Shown: in pieces, positions 26,337 through 34,652 of the stretch
Layout of the letters: each line of letters opens with the position of its first letter
Numbering within the stretch: position 1 is the stretch's first letter
From: Oscillibacter valericigenes Sjm18-20
GTDB taxonomy: Bacteria; Bacillota; Clostridia; Oscillospirales; Oscillospiraceae
Assembly (NCBI GenBank): GCA_000283575.1
Contig: AP012044.1
Location: forward strand, 930,001-994,000
Length of the DNA stretch: 64,000 bases
Reading direction: 5' to 3'
Translations under genes and position numbers: made by a program
Notes under the pieces: generated by a model
The model's input: the letters and a program-made list of their open reading frames with translations, nothing else
The model's database searches: none
Told to the model about the DNA's origin: nothing

Positions 26337-27428
26337 TTAGAGCGCCTTGAGCGCATCGGCACGCCGGCACAGTTCATCCTCCCGCATCGCCGGATTGATG
26401 GTCTCGCCGCTCTCCATGGCGATAGACGATGCGGCCAGTCCCATCCGGGCGGTACCGGTCAGATCGGTACCCCGCAGGTATGCCCAGGTGATGGCGGCCA
26501 TGAATGCGTCGCCGCAGCCGGTGGTGTTCACCATGGCCCCGGGAATGACCGGCAGATGAATCGCCTGAGCATGGTCGGCGGCAAAAGCGCCATCGCTCCC
26601 CAAGGAAATGAATACCCGCCGCAATCCGGTTTCCAGCAGCTTTTCCGCCGCCAGCCGCAGACTCTTTTCGTCGCGGATCTTTACGCCGGAGAGAAGCTCA
26701 GCCTCCATGCGGTTGGGCTTCAGGGTGTGGAGCTTTCCCAGAATCGGCCGGATTTTTTCCGCCTTTGCAGTAGACACCGGGTCGCAGAAAATGGGGGCCG
26801 CGCAGTGGTCCGCCAGATAGCAAAGCGTCTCCGCAGGGGGATTCGCATCCGCCACCACCACCTGCGCGCCGTCCAGCATCTTTTGCCGCTGCGCCAGGAA
26901 CTGAGGAGTCAGGCGCTTGTAGATGTCCATGTCGTTGACGGCCAGGGACATGTCGCCCCGCTCGTCGGTGATAAACAGGTATGTGGACGTATGCTCCCCC
27001 GGTAGAAAGGGGGAGTGGGAAACATCAATACCAAGCTCCGCGCAGTTTGCGGCGATCTTCTGGGCGTTCAGATCGTCTCCGAATACGGTCAACAGCCGCA
27101 CGTCCAGCCCCAGAAGGGCCATGTTGTGGGCAATGTTGCGCCCCACGCCGCCAAGGCTCATGCGGACCCGGCCGGGGTTGGAGTCGCAGGCCACCGGCGT
27201 CTCCGCCGGCCATCCGCCGATGTCCATGTTCACGCCGCCCACCACCGCCGCATAGGGCGCGGTGCGGACGATGTAGCCCTTTCCGGCGATGCAGCCCTTT
27301 TTCATCAGGTTGGAGATGTGCACCGCCACACTGGACCGGGTGATGCCCGCCTTTTCAGCCAGTTCCTGTTGGGAGATCAGGGGATTTTCCTCGATCCAGT
27401 TCAGCAGCTGGCGCTCGCGCTGTGTCAT
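26337..27428 (-). CDS. psuK: Pseudouridine kinase with N-terminal helix-turn-helix (PfkB family)
   Basis: The 363-residue protein fuses a winged helix-turn-helix (RERQLLNWIEENPLISQQEL, TRSSVAVHISNLMKKG) to a PfkB ribokinase-type domain starting at about residue 58. The kinase shows the family glycine-rich entry (GGVNMDIGG, SLGGVGRNIAHNMALLG), LKPNRMEAELL and the catalytic NTTGCGDAFMAA. Beside psuG, the substrate is very probably pseudouridine. The HTH suggests it also regulates its own operon. GAGGGTGG lies 6 bases upstream of the ATG. Confidence 0.9.
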   Translation of the reverse strand: MTQRERQLLNWIEENPLISQQELAEKAGITRSSVAVHISNLMKKGCIAGKGYIVRTAPYAAVVGGVNMDIGGWPAETPVACDSNPGRVRMSLGGVGRNIAHNMALLGLDVRLLTVFGDDLNAQKIAANCAELGIDVSHSPFLPGEHTSTYLFITDERGDMSLAVNDMDIYKRLTPQFLAQRQKMLDGAQVVVADANPPAETLCYLADHCAAPIFCDPVSTAKAEKIRPILGKLHTLKPNRMEAELLSGVKIRDEKSLRLAAEKLLETGLRRVFISLGSDGAFAADHAQAIHLPVIPGAMVNTTGCGDAFMAAITWAYLRGTDLTGTARMGLAASSIAMESGETINPAMREDELCRRADALKAL

Positions 27429-27472
27429 GAAGCCACCCTCTAAACTTTTTTAAAATTTATAATCATGTGTTT

Positions 27473-27500
27473 ATTTTACGCGCCCTGAGCGATTTGTCAA
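27473..27500 (-). promoter_or_regulatory. Promoter of psuK-psuG
   Basis: On the minus strand a perfect TTGACA and TAAAAT are separated by 16 bp, about 45 bases before the psuK start. Confidence 0.65.
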
Positions 27501-27593
27501 GAGGCAAAAATTGATTTCTGGTTGTGTAAAAGATTCCCAAGGGGAACCAATCGGTTTTTGCTTCCGTCCAAACAAAAAAGGAGGCTGATCTGG

Positions 27594-28472
27594 ATGAAGG
27601 AAAAACGAATACTCCCGCTGATTTTTGCCATGTGCCTGACGGTGACGGCCTGCGGGCAATCCGCTGCGGGCGGCGGTATGTCCGTGGCCCTACCCGGAGG
27701 AGCGGCCCCCGATTCCTCGGAGGCGCAGTCTGGCGGAGAGGAGAGCCGCCCCGCCGGTAAGGTTATGTCCTGCCGCATCGTGGACGGGGCGGAGGACGGC
27801 GATCTGCTGCTGGCGGAGCTGGACGGAACGAAGCGCGGCGTGTACACGCTGACGGTGGGGAACATTCCGGTGACGGTGGACGGGAAGGTTGCCTCTGCCG
27901 CCGAGCTGGCCGACGGCATGACGGTGGAGGTGGATTACTCCGGCGATGTGCTGGAGACTTATCCCGCCCGGTTTGCAAACGTCTCATCCCTCCAGGTGCA
28001 GACGCCGCCTGGAGGCGGATATACCGATCTGTGCGGGCTCTGGCTCAAAGTGATGGATGACCTGTGGAAGACGGACGCGGGGCTGAACGGGATGGAGGGC
28101 GGCGGCACGGTACCCTATGTAGGCGTGGACCTGAGTGGGGCTCCCGGGGATCTGACGGCGGCGGAGAAGGCCGCCGTCACATGGCGTTTTGGACAGCTTC
28201 ACGGCGCTGTGCCTCTGAGCGGCACCTTCGACGAGCTGGCGGAACAGGGATATATTGATCGGGCCGGACTTTTCTGGAAAGACGGCATTCTCTTTTCCGT
28301 CACGGAGAATCATAGCCATGACGACGAGCATTACAGCCTGCCGGTGCTGTCGTTCGATGCGGAGAAGTGGCGCGGAGGCGACGGTGCGTATTTCTTTTCT
28401 GACTGCATGTGTATCTGGCCGGAGGGCGGCGCATGGACGGACTACGCCGTGGGAAGCGAGGCCGTCTCCTGA
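27594..28472 (+). CDS. Predicted lipoprotein of unknown function
   Basis: The 292-residue protein follows AAAGGAGG by about 8 bases and has a lipoprotein signal (MKEKRILPLIFAMCLTVTAC). A low-complexity linker, a small beta domain of about 75 residues (VMSCRIVDGAEDGDLLLAEL) and a C-terminal domain with many aromatic residues follow. I recognise no catalytic motif. The histidine-rich ENHSHDDEHY near residue 250 could bind a metal. It appears to be a single-gene unit. Confidence 0.7.
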   Translation: MKEKRILPLIFAMCLTVTACGQSAAGGGMSVALPGGAAPDSSEAQSGGEESRPAGKVMSCRIVDGAEDGDLLLAELDGTKRGVYTLTVGNIPVTVDGKVASAAELADGMTVEVDYSGDVLETYPARFANVSSLQVQTPPGGGYTDLCGLWLKVMDDLWKTDAGLNGMEGGGTVPYVGVDLSGAPGDLTAAEKAAVTWRFGQLHGAVPLSGTFDELAEQGYIDRAGLFWKDGILFSVTENHSHDDEHYSLPVLSFDAEKWRGGDGAYFFSDCMCIWPEGGAWTDYAVGSEAVS

Positions 28473-28537
28473 CCGTGCGACTCTTCCCAAACGGCGAAAA
28501 CCCGGCCGAATGCAGCGCATTTGACCGGGATTCCTTG

Positions 28538-28566
28538 TTGCGCGAAGGGGCCGACCATGGTATAAT
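28538..28566 (+). promoter_or_regulatory. Promoter of the ABC exporter gene
   Basis: TTGCGC and a perfect TATAAT are separated by 17 bp, with a leader of about 175 bases before the start codon. No structured RNA is obvious in the leader. Confidence 0.55.
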
Positions 28567-28748
28567 ATCAATAATTGCCGCACTATGCGCACATTTCGGC
28601 GCTCCGCACCAAAACGCAGAGATAAAAGGCTGTGGCAAGGGGCGGCACATAGCCGTTTTGTGATAGCATGATGAGATCAGGTTATCATAATTATTGTATC
28701 GGAATTTCGCGGCTTTGGGCCGGAACCGGGTGAAATGGGAGAGAAAAC

Positions 28749-30500
28749 ATGACCACCAAGGAGTTTCAAAAGCATTCCCTGCTTCAAATTTTTATCAGCT
28801 ACTTTAAGCCCCACGGGCGGCTTTTCTTTTTGGATATCGCCTGCGCGCTGGTGATGTCTCTGATCGACCTGGCGTTTCCATTTGTCTCCCGGTGGTGCAT
28901 GTATACGCTGCTGCCGGCGGACGCATGGCAGGCTTTTTTCGGAGTCATGGTGATCGTGGTGGCAGCGTTTACTCTCCGGGCGGGACTGAGTTATGTGATT
29001 TGCTATTACGGTCACACTTTCGGCATTCTAGTGGAGGCGGATATTCGCCGGGATCTCTTTCACCACATGCAGGATCTGAGCTTTAAGTACTACGATAAAA
29101 ACCGCACCGGCCAGCTGATGAGCCGTCTTACCGCGGACCTTTTCGACATCACGGAGCTGGCCCACCATGGGCCGGAGGACGTGTTTATTTCCGCCGTTAC
29201 CATCATCGGTTCCCTTGCGGTGATGTTCTCCATCCAGTGGCGGCTGGCGCTGGTGATCGCCTTGATTCTGCCGGTGTTTTTCTCCGTGGTCTGGAGCTGC
29301 CGAAAATCCATGGGAGAGGCCTCCGACGCGGTGAAGCGGAAGACCGCCGCCATCAATGCGGATATTGAGTCTGGCCTTTCCGGCATCCGGACGGCCAAGG
29401 CCTTTGCCAACGAGCAGGCGGAGCTGCACAAGTTCGACCGCTCCAACGAGACCTTCAAGCTCTCCAAGCGGATGTTCCACAAGGCCATGGGCCGGTTCAA
29501 CGCCGCCATGGAGTTCTTCCTTTGCATCTTGCAGGCGGTGGTGATCGCCGTGGGCGGATGGCTCATCATGCAGGGACGGATGAATGTCATTGACCTCATC
29601 ACCTTCAGCCTGTATATTACGACCTTTGTCAGCCCCATCCGAAAGCTGTCTTCCTTCATGGAGCTGTTTGCCAACGGAACAGCGGGTCTGAGGCGGTTTG
29701 TGGAGCTGATGCGCATTGAGCCGGAGCTGCGGGATGCCCCTGATGCCGAGGATCTTCAGCGGGTGGACGGCCGCATCGATCTGGACCATGTGGGCTTTGC
29801 CTACCGGGACGGGCTGCCGGTGCTGCACGACATCGATCTGCATATCCGCCCCGGCGAGACCGTGGCGGTGGTGGGTCCCTCCGGCGGTGGAAAATCCACG
29901 CTGTGCCAGCTGATCCCCCGATTTTACGACGTGACTGAGGGCAGCGTGAGACTGGACGGGCGAGATGTGCGCCGGGTGACCCAGCGGTCATTGCGGCGGA
30001 ACGTGGGCGTAGTCCAGCAGGAGGTTTTCCTGTTTGCCGCCAGCGTGCTGGATAATATCCGCTACGGACGGCCGGATGCCACGGAGGAAGAGATTTTCAA
30101 GGCCGCGAGGGAGGCGGAAATCTATGATGACATCATGGCTCTGCCGGAGGGGTTTGATACTTATGTAGGGGAGCGGGGAGCCCTTCTCTCCGGCGGGCAG
30201 AAGCAGCGCATATCCATCGCCCGCATTTTTTTGAAGGACCCGCCGGTGCTGATTCTGGACGAGGCCACCTCCGCGCTGGACAGTGTGACGGAGGCAAGAA
30301 TTCAGGCCACCTTTGATCGCCTGGCTAAAGACCGCACCACCCTGATTATCGCCCACCGGCTCTCCACCGTCCACGGTGCGGACCGAATTCTGGTGGTGGA
30401 AAACGGCGAGATCGTGGAGCAGGGCCCCCACAAGGAGCTGCTGGCGAAAAACGGCCCCTACGCGGCGCTTTACCGCACACAGGAGTTACAGCATGGATAA
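28749..30500 (+). CDS. ABC exporter, fused membrane and ATPase domains
   Basis: The 583-residue half-transporter has six membrane helices (about residues 1-320, including YYDKNRTGQLMSRLTADLFD) and an ATPase domain with Walker A (GPSGGGKST), signature ([14 protein letters not shown]), Walker B (VLILDEATSALD) and the switch histidine (IAHRLSTVHGAD). It resembles MsbA/multidrug exporters and would work as a homodimer. The substrate cannot be told from the sequence. It overlaps the ylmH-like gene by 8 bases, so the two are translationally linked. Confidence 0.93.
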   Translation: MTTKEFQKHSLLQIFISYFKPHGRLFFLDIACALVMSLIDLAFPFVSRWCMYTLLPADAWQAFFGVMVIVVAAFTLRAGLSYVICYYGHTFGILVEADIRRDLFHHMQDLSFKYYDKNRTGQLMSRLTADLFDITELAHHGPEDVFISAVTIIGSLAVMFSIQWRLALVIALILPVFFSVVWSCRKSMGEASDAVKRKTAAINADIESGLSGIRTAKAFANEQAELHKFDRSNETFKLSKRMFHKAMGRFNAAMEFFLCILQAVVIAVGGWLIMQGRMNVIDLITFSLYITTFVSPIRKLSSFMELFANGTAGLRRFVELMRIEPELRDAPDAEDLQRVDGRIDLDHVGFAYRDGLPVLHDIDLHIRPGETVAVVGPSGGGKSTLCQLIPRFYDVTEGSVRLDGRDVRRVTQRSLRRNVGVVQQEVFLFAASVLDNIRYGRPDATEEEIFKAAREAEIYDDIMALPEGFDTYVGERGALLSGGQKQRISIARIFLKDPPVLILDEATSALDSVTEARIQATFDRLAKDRTTLIIAHRLSTVHGADRILVVENGEIVEQGPHKELLAKNGPYAALYRTQELQHG

Positions 30501-31290
30501 GACGAAGCTGCTGGACAGAGCGGCGAAAAACGGCGAAGAGCGGCTGATCCTAGCCCGGGTTCTGGACAGGCTTGAGCAGACCCGGAACCGCAATATTCCC
30601 GCCGCCACGGATTTTCTCTCGCCTCAGGAACAGGCTTCCGCGGAGATGCTTTTGCATCTGGCGGGAGTTGACGGAACGGAGTATGTGCCCCTGGGCGGCT
30701 ACGAGGGCGCGGAGCGGAAGATTTTTCTGTTCCTGCCGGACTGGCTGGATGCGCAGAGCGCGGCGGAGCAGAGCCCTATCCGGTGCCTCCGGGCGAAGTA
30801 CCGCCCGGAGTACGACCTCAGCCACCGGGACATTCTGGGCAGCCTCATGGGCATGGGCATCACCCGGGAGAAGACAGGGGATATTCTGGTGGGCAAAGAG
30901 TCCTGCGACCTGATCGTACTGGACAGCGTGGCGGACTTTTTATTGCAGAGCTGGGATCAGGCGGGCCGGGCGAAACTGAGCGTTTCCGCCGTCGGGACGG
31001 CGGACCTGTCCATGCCGGAGGAGTCCTGCGAGGAGGTCCGGGACACGGTAATGAGCCTCAGGCTGGACGCCGTGGCGGCCACCGGGTTTAAGATGGCCCG
31101 GGGGAAAGCCGCAGCGCTGATCGGCAGCGGCAGAGTCCAGGTGAATTGGCTGGATTGTACAAAACCGGACAGACTGCTGGGTGAGGGAGACACCGTCTCC
31201 GCCAGGGGCCTTGGAAAGTTCAAGGTGGCGGAGGTGGGCGGAGTGACAAAAAAGGGCCGCACATCCCTTGTGATTAAACGATATCTGTGA
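30493..31290 (+). CDS. ylmH: YlmH-family S4-domain RNA-binding protein
   Basis: The start at MDKTKLLDRA overlaps the exporter gene and gives 265 residues. The N-terminal part has the YlmH pattern (AATDFLSPQEQASAEMLL, DILGSLMGMGITREKTGDIL), and the C-terminal S4 domain is seen in LRLDAVAATGFKMARGKAAA and GRVQVNWLDCTKPDRLLGEGD. YlmH has been linked to ribosome rescue and nascent-chain quality control, and in many Firmicutes it lies beside cell-division genes. Here it is next to an ABC exporter instead. Confidence 0.88.
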   Translation: MDKTKLLDRAAKNGEERLILARVLDRLEQTRNRNIPAATDFLSPQEQASAEMLLHLAGVDGTEYVPLGGYEGAERKIFLFLPDWLDAQSAAEQSPIRCLRAKYRPEYDLSHRDILGSLMGMGITREKTGDILVGKESCDLIVLDSVADFLLQSWDQAGRAKLSVSAVGTADLSMPEESCEEVRDTVMSLRLDAVAATGFKMARGKAAALIGSGRVQVNWLDCTKPDRLLGEGDTVSARGLGKFKVAEVGGVTKKGRTSLVIKRYL

Positions 31291-31391
31291 GCTGCAGAGC
31301 GGTCGCCGGATGGCGGCACTGCGCGGGCTTTATCCCCGGGGGGCAGCAGCTGGAAGTTGGGATGCCCCGGCAAATAACAGGAGGAAACGGC

Positions 31392-31601
31392 ATGGAACAA
31401 AAGCAGATTGACCGGATTAACGAGCTGGCCCGCAAGGCGAAAACTCCGGAGGGCCTGACCGAATGGGAAGCGGCGGAACGCACCGCCCTGCGCCGGGAGT
31501 ACGTGGACGCGGTACTGGGGAATTTACGAGGACAGCTGGACAACACGTATTTTCAGCGTCCCGACGGTTCCATAGAAAAGCTGAGAAAGAAAGAGAAGTG
31601 A
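31392..31601 (+). CDS. DUF896 family protein (YnzC type)
   Basis: The 69-residue protein follows CAGGAGG and has the DUF896 pattern: MEQKQIDRINELARKAKT, LTEWEAAERTALRREYVDAV and the tail DNTYFQRPDGS. The small helical fold is a two-helix hairpin. In Bacillus the related gene is in the SOS operon with yneA, but no such partner is present here. Its function is unknown. Confidence 0.88.
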   Translation: MEQKQIDRINELARKAKTPEGLTEWEAAERTALRREYVDAVLGNLRGQLDNTYFQRPDGSIEKLRKKEK

Positions 31602-31606
31602 GGTCG

Positions 31607-32920
31607 ATGGCCTGCGAAAATCAAAGGCATGAGGGTGGCTGGGGTTCTTGGGCGCTGATTGTATTCCTGTTTGCCATCGGGATCTGGCCCGTGGCGCTAT
31701 TTTTGCTGTTTTCAAAACTGTTTGGCAACGACAACAAGAACAAGAAAGACTATGCGGTTCCTCCGCCTTTGCAGGTGGATCCTTCCAGGGAGCAGCCATA
31801 TGCAACTGCCCAGGATATGGCCCGGGACGTCGCCCAGGATGCCCGGCACGCTGCCCGGGACGTCGCCCGGGAAGCCCGGCACGCCGCCCGCGATGCCGCC
31901 CGGGATGTCCGGCATACCGCCGACAGCCGCGCCAGAACCGCGGCGCAGAACATGGTGAGGTCTCCGGCTACGAAAAAGTCCAATGCCCGGACGATGAAGA
32001 TTATCGGTCTGGTAGCTATGGCGGCGGGCCTTTGGTATGCTGCCGATATGGTGTTCTCGGGCTATGTCGCCGCCTTAATCTGGGATTTTCTCAAGTACCT
32101 CGCCATTGCGGTGGGCGGCTTGGGTATGTTCTGCGGCGGAGTGAAAATGGACGCCAATATGCACCGCTATGCCCGCTATCTGGCGGTTATGGGGGAGACG
32201 GAAGCGGTTCCCTTTACGGCGCTGAGCCGAAAGCTGGGCTGGTCGGAAAAGCGCGTGGAAAAAGATCTTGGAAAGATGATCGACCGGGGATATTTCGGCG
32301 GCCAGGCGTACCTCGACCAGAGCCTGGGCTACTTTTTCCGCAGCAGTCAGGCGGACGCGGAACTGAAAAAACAGCGGGAGGCGCAGTCCGCCCCACAGGA
32401 GCCGCCCAGGGAGGCAGAGGAGGGCTACTCCGGCATCCTACGGAATATCCGCAGGGCCAACGACCGGATTGCCGATCCCGCGCTGACGGCGAAGATCGAC
32501 CGGCTGGAGGACATCACCGCCCGTATTTTCCGGGCGGTGGAGGAGGACCCGAAAAAGCGGAGCCGCATCGACACATTCCTGAACTATTACCTGCCCACCA
32601 CCCAAAAGCTCCTGGACGCCTATGCGGAGTTTGACGCCGCGGGCGTGGAGGGTGAAAACCTGCGTCAGGCGAAGCAGAGAATCGAGAAGACCATGGACTC
32701 CATTGTGGCGGGATTCGAGCATCAGCTGGACGAGCTGTATAAAGCCGACGCCATGGATGTGGACAGCGACATTCGGGTGATGGAGACTATGCTTCACCGG
32801 GATACCGCCAGTGTGGAAAAGGATTTTGGCCTTGGCGGTTCAGCGTACACGCCCCCAGCCCCCGCTGGGACCGGCGATGTGGATTTGGGCGGTACGGCGG
32901 CTCAGACGCAGGAGGAATAG
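31607..32920 (+). CDS. XpaC-like membrane protein with 11-residue repeats
   Basis: The 437-residue protein has an N-terminal membrane helix (about 15-38), a region of near-identical 11-residue repeats (about 72-105), two more helices (about 125-170) and a soluble domain with PADR-like and helical segments. The C-terminal half resembles the XpaC/5-bromo-4-chloroindolyl phosphate hydrolysis family (RIDTFLNYYLPTTQKLLDAY), whose function is not settled; a role in cell-envelope stress is likely. It starts 5 bases after the DUF896 stop. Confidence 0.78.
   Translation: MACENQRHEGGWGSWALIVFLFAIGIWPVALFLLFSKLFGNDNKNKKDYAVPPPLQVDPSREQPYATAQDMARDVAQDARHAARDVAREARHAARDAARDVRHTADSRARTAAQNMVRSPATKKSNARTMKIIGLVAMAAGLWYAADMVFSGYVAALIWDFLKYLAIAVGGLGMFCGGVKMDANMHRYARYLAVMGETEAVPFTALSRKLGWSEKRVEKDLGKMIDRGYFGGQAYLDQSLGYFFRSSQADAELKKQREAQSAPQEPPREAEEGYSGILRNIRRANDRIADPALTAKIDRLEDITARIFRAVEEDPKKRSRIDTFLNYYLPTTQKLLDAYAEFDAAGVEGENLRQAKQRIEKTMDSIVAGFEHQLDELYKADAMDVDSDIRVMETMLHRDTASVEKDFGLGGSAYTPPAPAGTGDVDLGGTAAQTQEE
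31820..31918 (+). repeat. Three tandem 33-bp repeats encoding 11-residue helical units
   Basis: Three units read ARDVAQDARHA, ARDVAREARHA and ARDAARDVRHT. The period of 11 residues with alternating charge is that of surface-binding amphipathic helices such as synuclein and apolipoproteins. The DNA copies are close enough for slippage to change the number. Confidence 0.85.
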
Positions 32921-32953
32921 AACGCGGTACCCGGCACCGAAGCGAGGTTTAAA

Positions 32954-33784
32954 ATGTATAAGACAATTCATGGTGTCCGACTTTACTGCAGGACTGTCGG
33001 CGATGGAAGGCCGGTGGTCATGCTACACGGCCTGGGCTGCGACCACCGTCTGATGGCAGGGTGCATGGAGCCGGTTTTCCAGGGCCGCCCCGGTTACCGG
33101 CGTATCTATGTCGATCTGCCCGGTATGGGGCAATCGGAAGCGCCGATGGAGCGCTGTGGATCGGATGGGATGCTGGAGCTTTTGCGTGCGCTCCTTACTG
33201 ACCTGACGGAGGGAGAGCACTTCTTGCTGGTTGGTGAGTCCTACGGTGGCTATTTGGCCCGGGGAATTTTGACGACCGAGTTGGCGGCGCAGGTGGACGG
33301 GCTGATGCTGCTCTGCCCGGTGATTGTACCGCAACCGGAGCGGCGGGACCTGCCGGAAGACGGCGCGCGCTGCTTTGACCGGGCGTTTCTTGAGGAGCTC
33401 TCTCCGAAGGCACGGGCGGCGTTCTGTACGCTTGCGGTGCTTGCGGACCGACGTACTTACCGGCGGTATGAAGCGGAGATTGCTCCCGGACTGCGGATGG
33501 GGAACGGAGCTTTCCTCACGGAACTGAAGCGGCAGTATTCATTTTCCTTTGACGTGGACGCCCGTATCCATGAGACCGGCTTTGATCGTCCGACGTTGTT
33601 GCTCACCGGGCGGCAGGATAGCTGCGTGGGTTACCGGGATTTATGGAAGTTGCTGGAGGATTATCCGAGAGCCGCCTTTTCCGTACTGGATCTGGCGGGT
33701 CACAATTTGCAGATCGAACGTCCGGCGCTGTTTGCCGCGCTGACAGGGGATTGGCTGGACCGGACCGAGAGTTGGGAGCGGTGA
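32954..33784 (+). CDS. Alpha/beta hydrolase
   Basis: The 276-residue protein has the alpha/beta hydrolase fold: the oxyanion region MLHGLGCD, YVDLPGMGQSE, the nucleophile elbow LVGESYGGYLARG (serine nucleophile), a strand with the acidic residue LLTGRQDSCVG and the catalytic histidine AGHNLQIE. The triad is complete, so it should be an active esterase, lipase or amidase, but the substrate cannot be inferred. No signal peptide is present. It follows the XpaC-like gene after 33 bases. Confidence 0.88.
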   Translation: MYKTIHGVRLYCRTVGDGRPVVMLHGLGCDHRLMAGCMEPVFQGRPGYRRIYVDLPGMGQSEAPMERCGSDGMLELLRALLTDLTEGEHFLLVGESYGGYLARGILTTELAAQVDGLMLLCPVIVPQPERRDLPEDGARCFDRAFLEELSPKARAAFCTLAVLADRRTYRRYEAEIAPGLRMGNGAFLTELKRQYSFSFDVDARIHETGFDRPTLLLTGRQDSCVGYRDLWKLLEDYPRAAFSVLDLAGHNLQIERPALFAALTGDWLDRTESWER

Positions 33785-33812
33785 GAGCAGGGATTCGGAT
33801 GTACGAACCGGG

Positions 33813-34241
33813 TCAGCCCAGAATCAGCGCGACAACCAGACCGAGCAGAGCGCCGAACGCGACCTGAAGGGGAGTATGTCCCAGGAACTCCTTCATTTTT
33901 ATTTCATTTTCAAGATCGCTGCTGAACAGTTCCAACAGCTCGTTGAGCGCTTTGGCGTGTTTGCCGGCCTCCAAACGGACACCCATGGCATCGTGCATGA
34001 CGATAATTGCAAGGATCGCCGCGATAGCGAACACCGACGAGTTCAGACCGCATTCCATTCCGGCGGTGACAGCCATTGCCGTCACGGTTGCGGAGTGACC
34101 GCTGGGCATTCCACCGTCTCCGAACAGGCGGCGGATGTCCAATTTCTGATTCATCAGAGCGTAAATAATCACTTTTAAGATCTGCGCGATTATCCAGGCA
34201 ATCATGGAGTTGACCAGAAGATGATTGTTCCATAGATTCAT
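33813..34241 (-). CDS. Divergent PAP2 family protein (DUF212)
   Basis: The start at MNLWNNHLL, about 9 bases after GGGGAGG, gives 142 residues. The family pattern is clear: NSMIAWIIAQILKVIIYAL, GDGGMPSGHSATVTAMA and HDAMGVRLEAGKHA, with a conserved histidine-containing tail (LGHTPLQVAFGALLG). The protein has about four helices and keeps a PSGH histidine motif related to PAP2 phosphatases. Whether it is an enzyme is unknown. It converges on the hydrolase gene. Confidence 0.9.
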   Translation of the reverse strand: MNLWNNHLLVNSMIAWIIAQILKVIIYALMNQKLDIRRLFGDGGMPSGHSATVTAMAVTAGMECGLNSSVFAIAAILAIIVMHDAMGVRLEAGKHAKALNELLELFSSDLENEIKMKEFLGHTPLQVAFGALLGLVVALILG

Positions 34242-34299
34242 GTATGAATGCCTCCCCGTTGTACCGGACTTGTTCACAGGAAAGTGCGCCCGGATGTGG

Positions 34300-34328
34300 T
34301 ATAATAAGTCACTTCGGGGCTTATTATA
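34300..34328. repeat. Palindrome with TATAAT in both directions
   Basis: TATAATAAG and CTTATTATA are exact complements around an 11-base centre. Each arm gives a perfect -10 hexamer, one on each strand, but neither has a good -35 at 16-18 bp. The leftward one could drive the DUF212 gene. Confidence 0.45.
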
Positions 34329-34360
34329 GCACATCTGAAAGAAAACAGCGAATTGTTTAC

Positions 34361-34403
34361 AAAGCGCCGCGGCGGAACGGGTACCTGTTCTGCCGCGGCG
34401 CTT
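34361..34403. terminator. Long GC hairpin, possible terminator
   Basis: A 13-bp perfect stem (AAAGCGCCGCGGC) extended by GAAC/GTTC around GGGTACC. The T tract is only three bases on either side, so termination may be weak. Confidence 0.5.
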
Positions 34404-34652
34404 TAGATGCTGCTGTAAATAAAGTATGCTTTTTTACTTTACGGTGATGGAACTGGATATCTGGTCCGGCGATCGGAGAATCCGCATATTCCGAACCGAC
34501 GGACATAAGCCGATGAAATGGGGAGCGGCACGGCCTTTGGCCGTGCCGCTTCCTGCCGCCATGGATCATTTTTAAGGCGGCACGCAATTCCCGATGCCAA
34601 TTACACCGTCGGCGGTAAAATCGTACAGGGTATCTTGAATAAAGCCGGGTAC

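Larger units (their letters stand above)
34242..34652. other. Gene-free region of repeats and hairpins
   Basis: This gap of 411 bases holds no gene with a credible start. It contains the palindrome at 34300-34328, a long GC hairpin (34361-34403) and a second one (AGCGGCACGGCC/GGCCGTGCCGCT, 34524-34550). The first and second structures may separate the PAP2 promoter from transcripts arriving from the symporter. Confidence 0.4.

Noticed and set aside
34404..34652. Possible pseudogene fragment between the DUF212 gene and the symporter
   Set aside because: Both strands were read for family patterns and none was found; the hairpins explain most of the visible structure.
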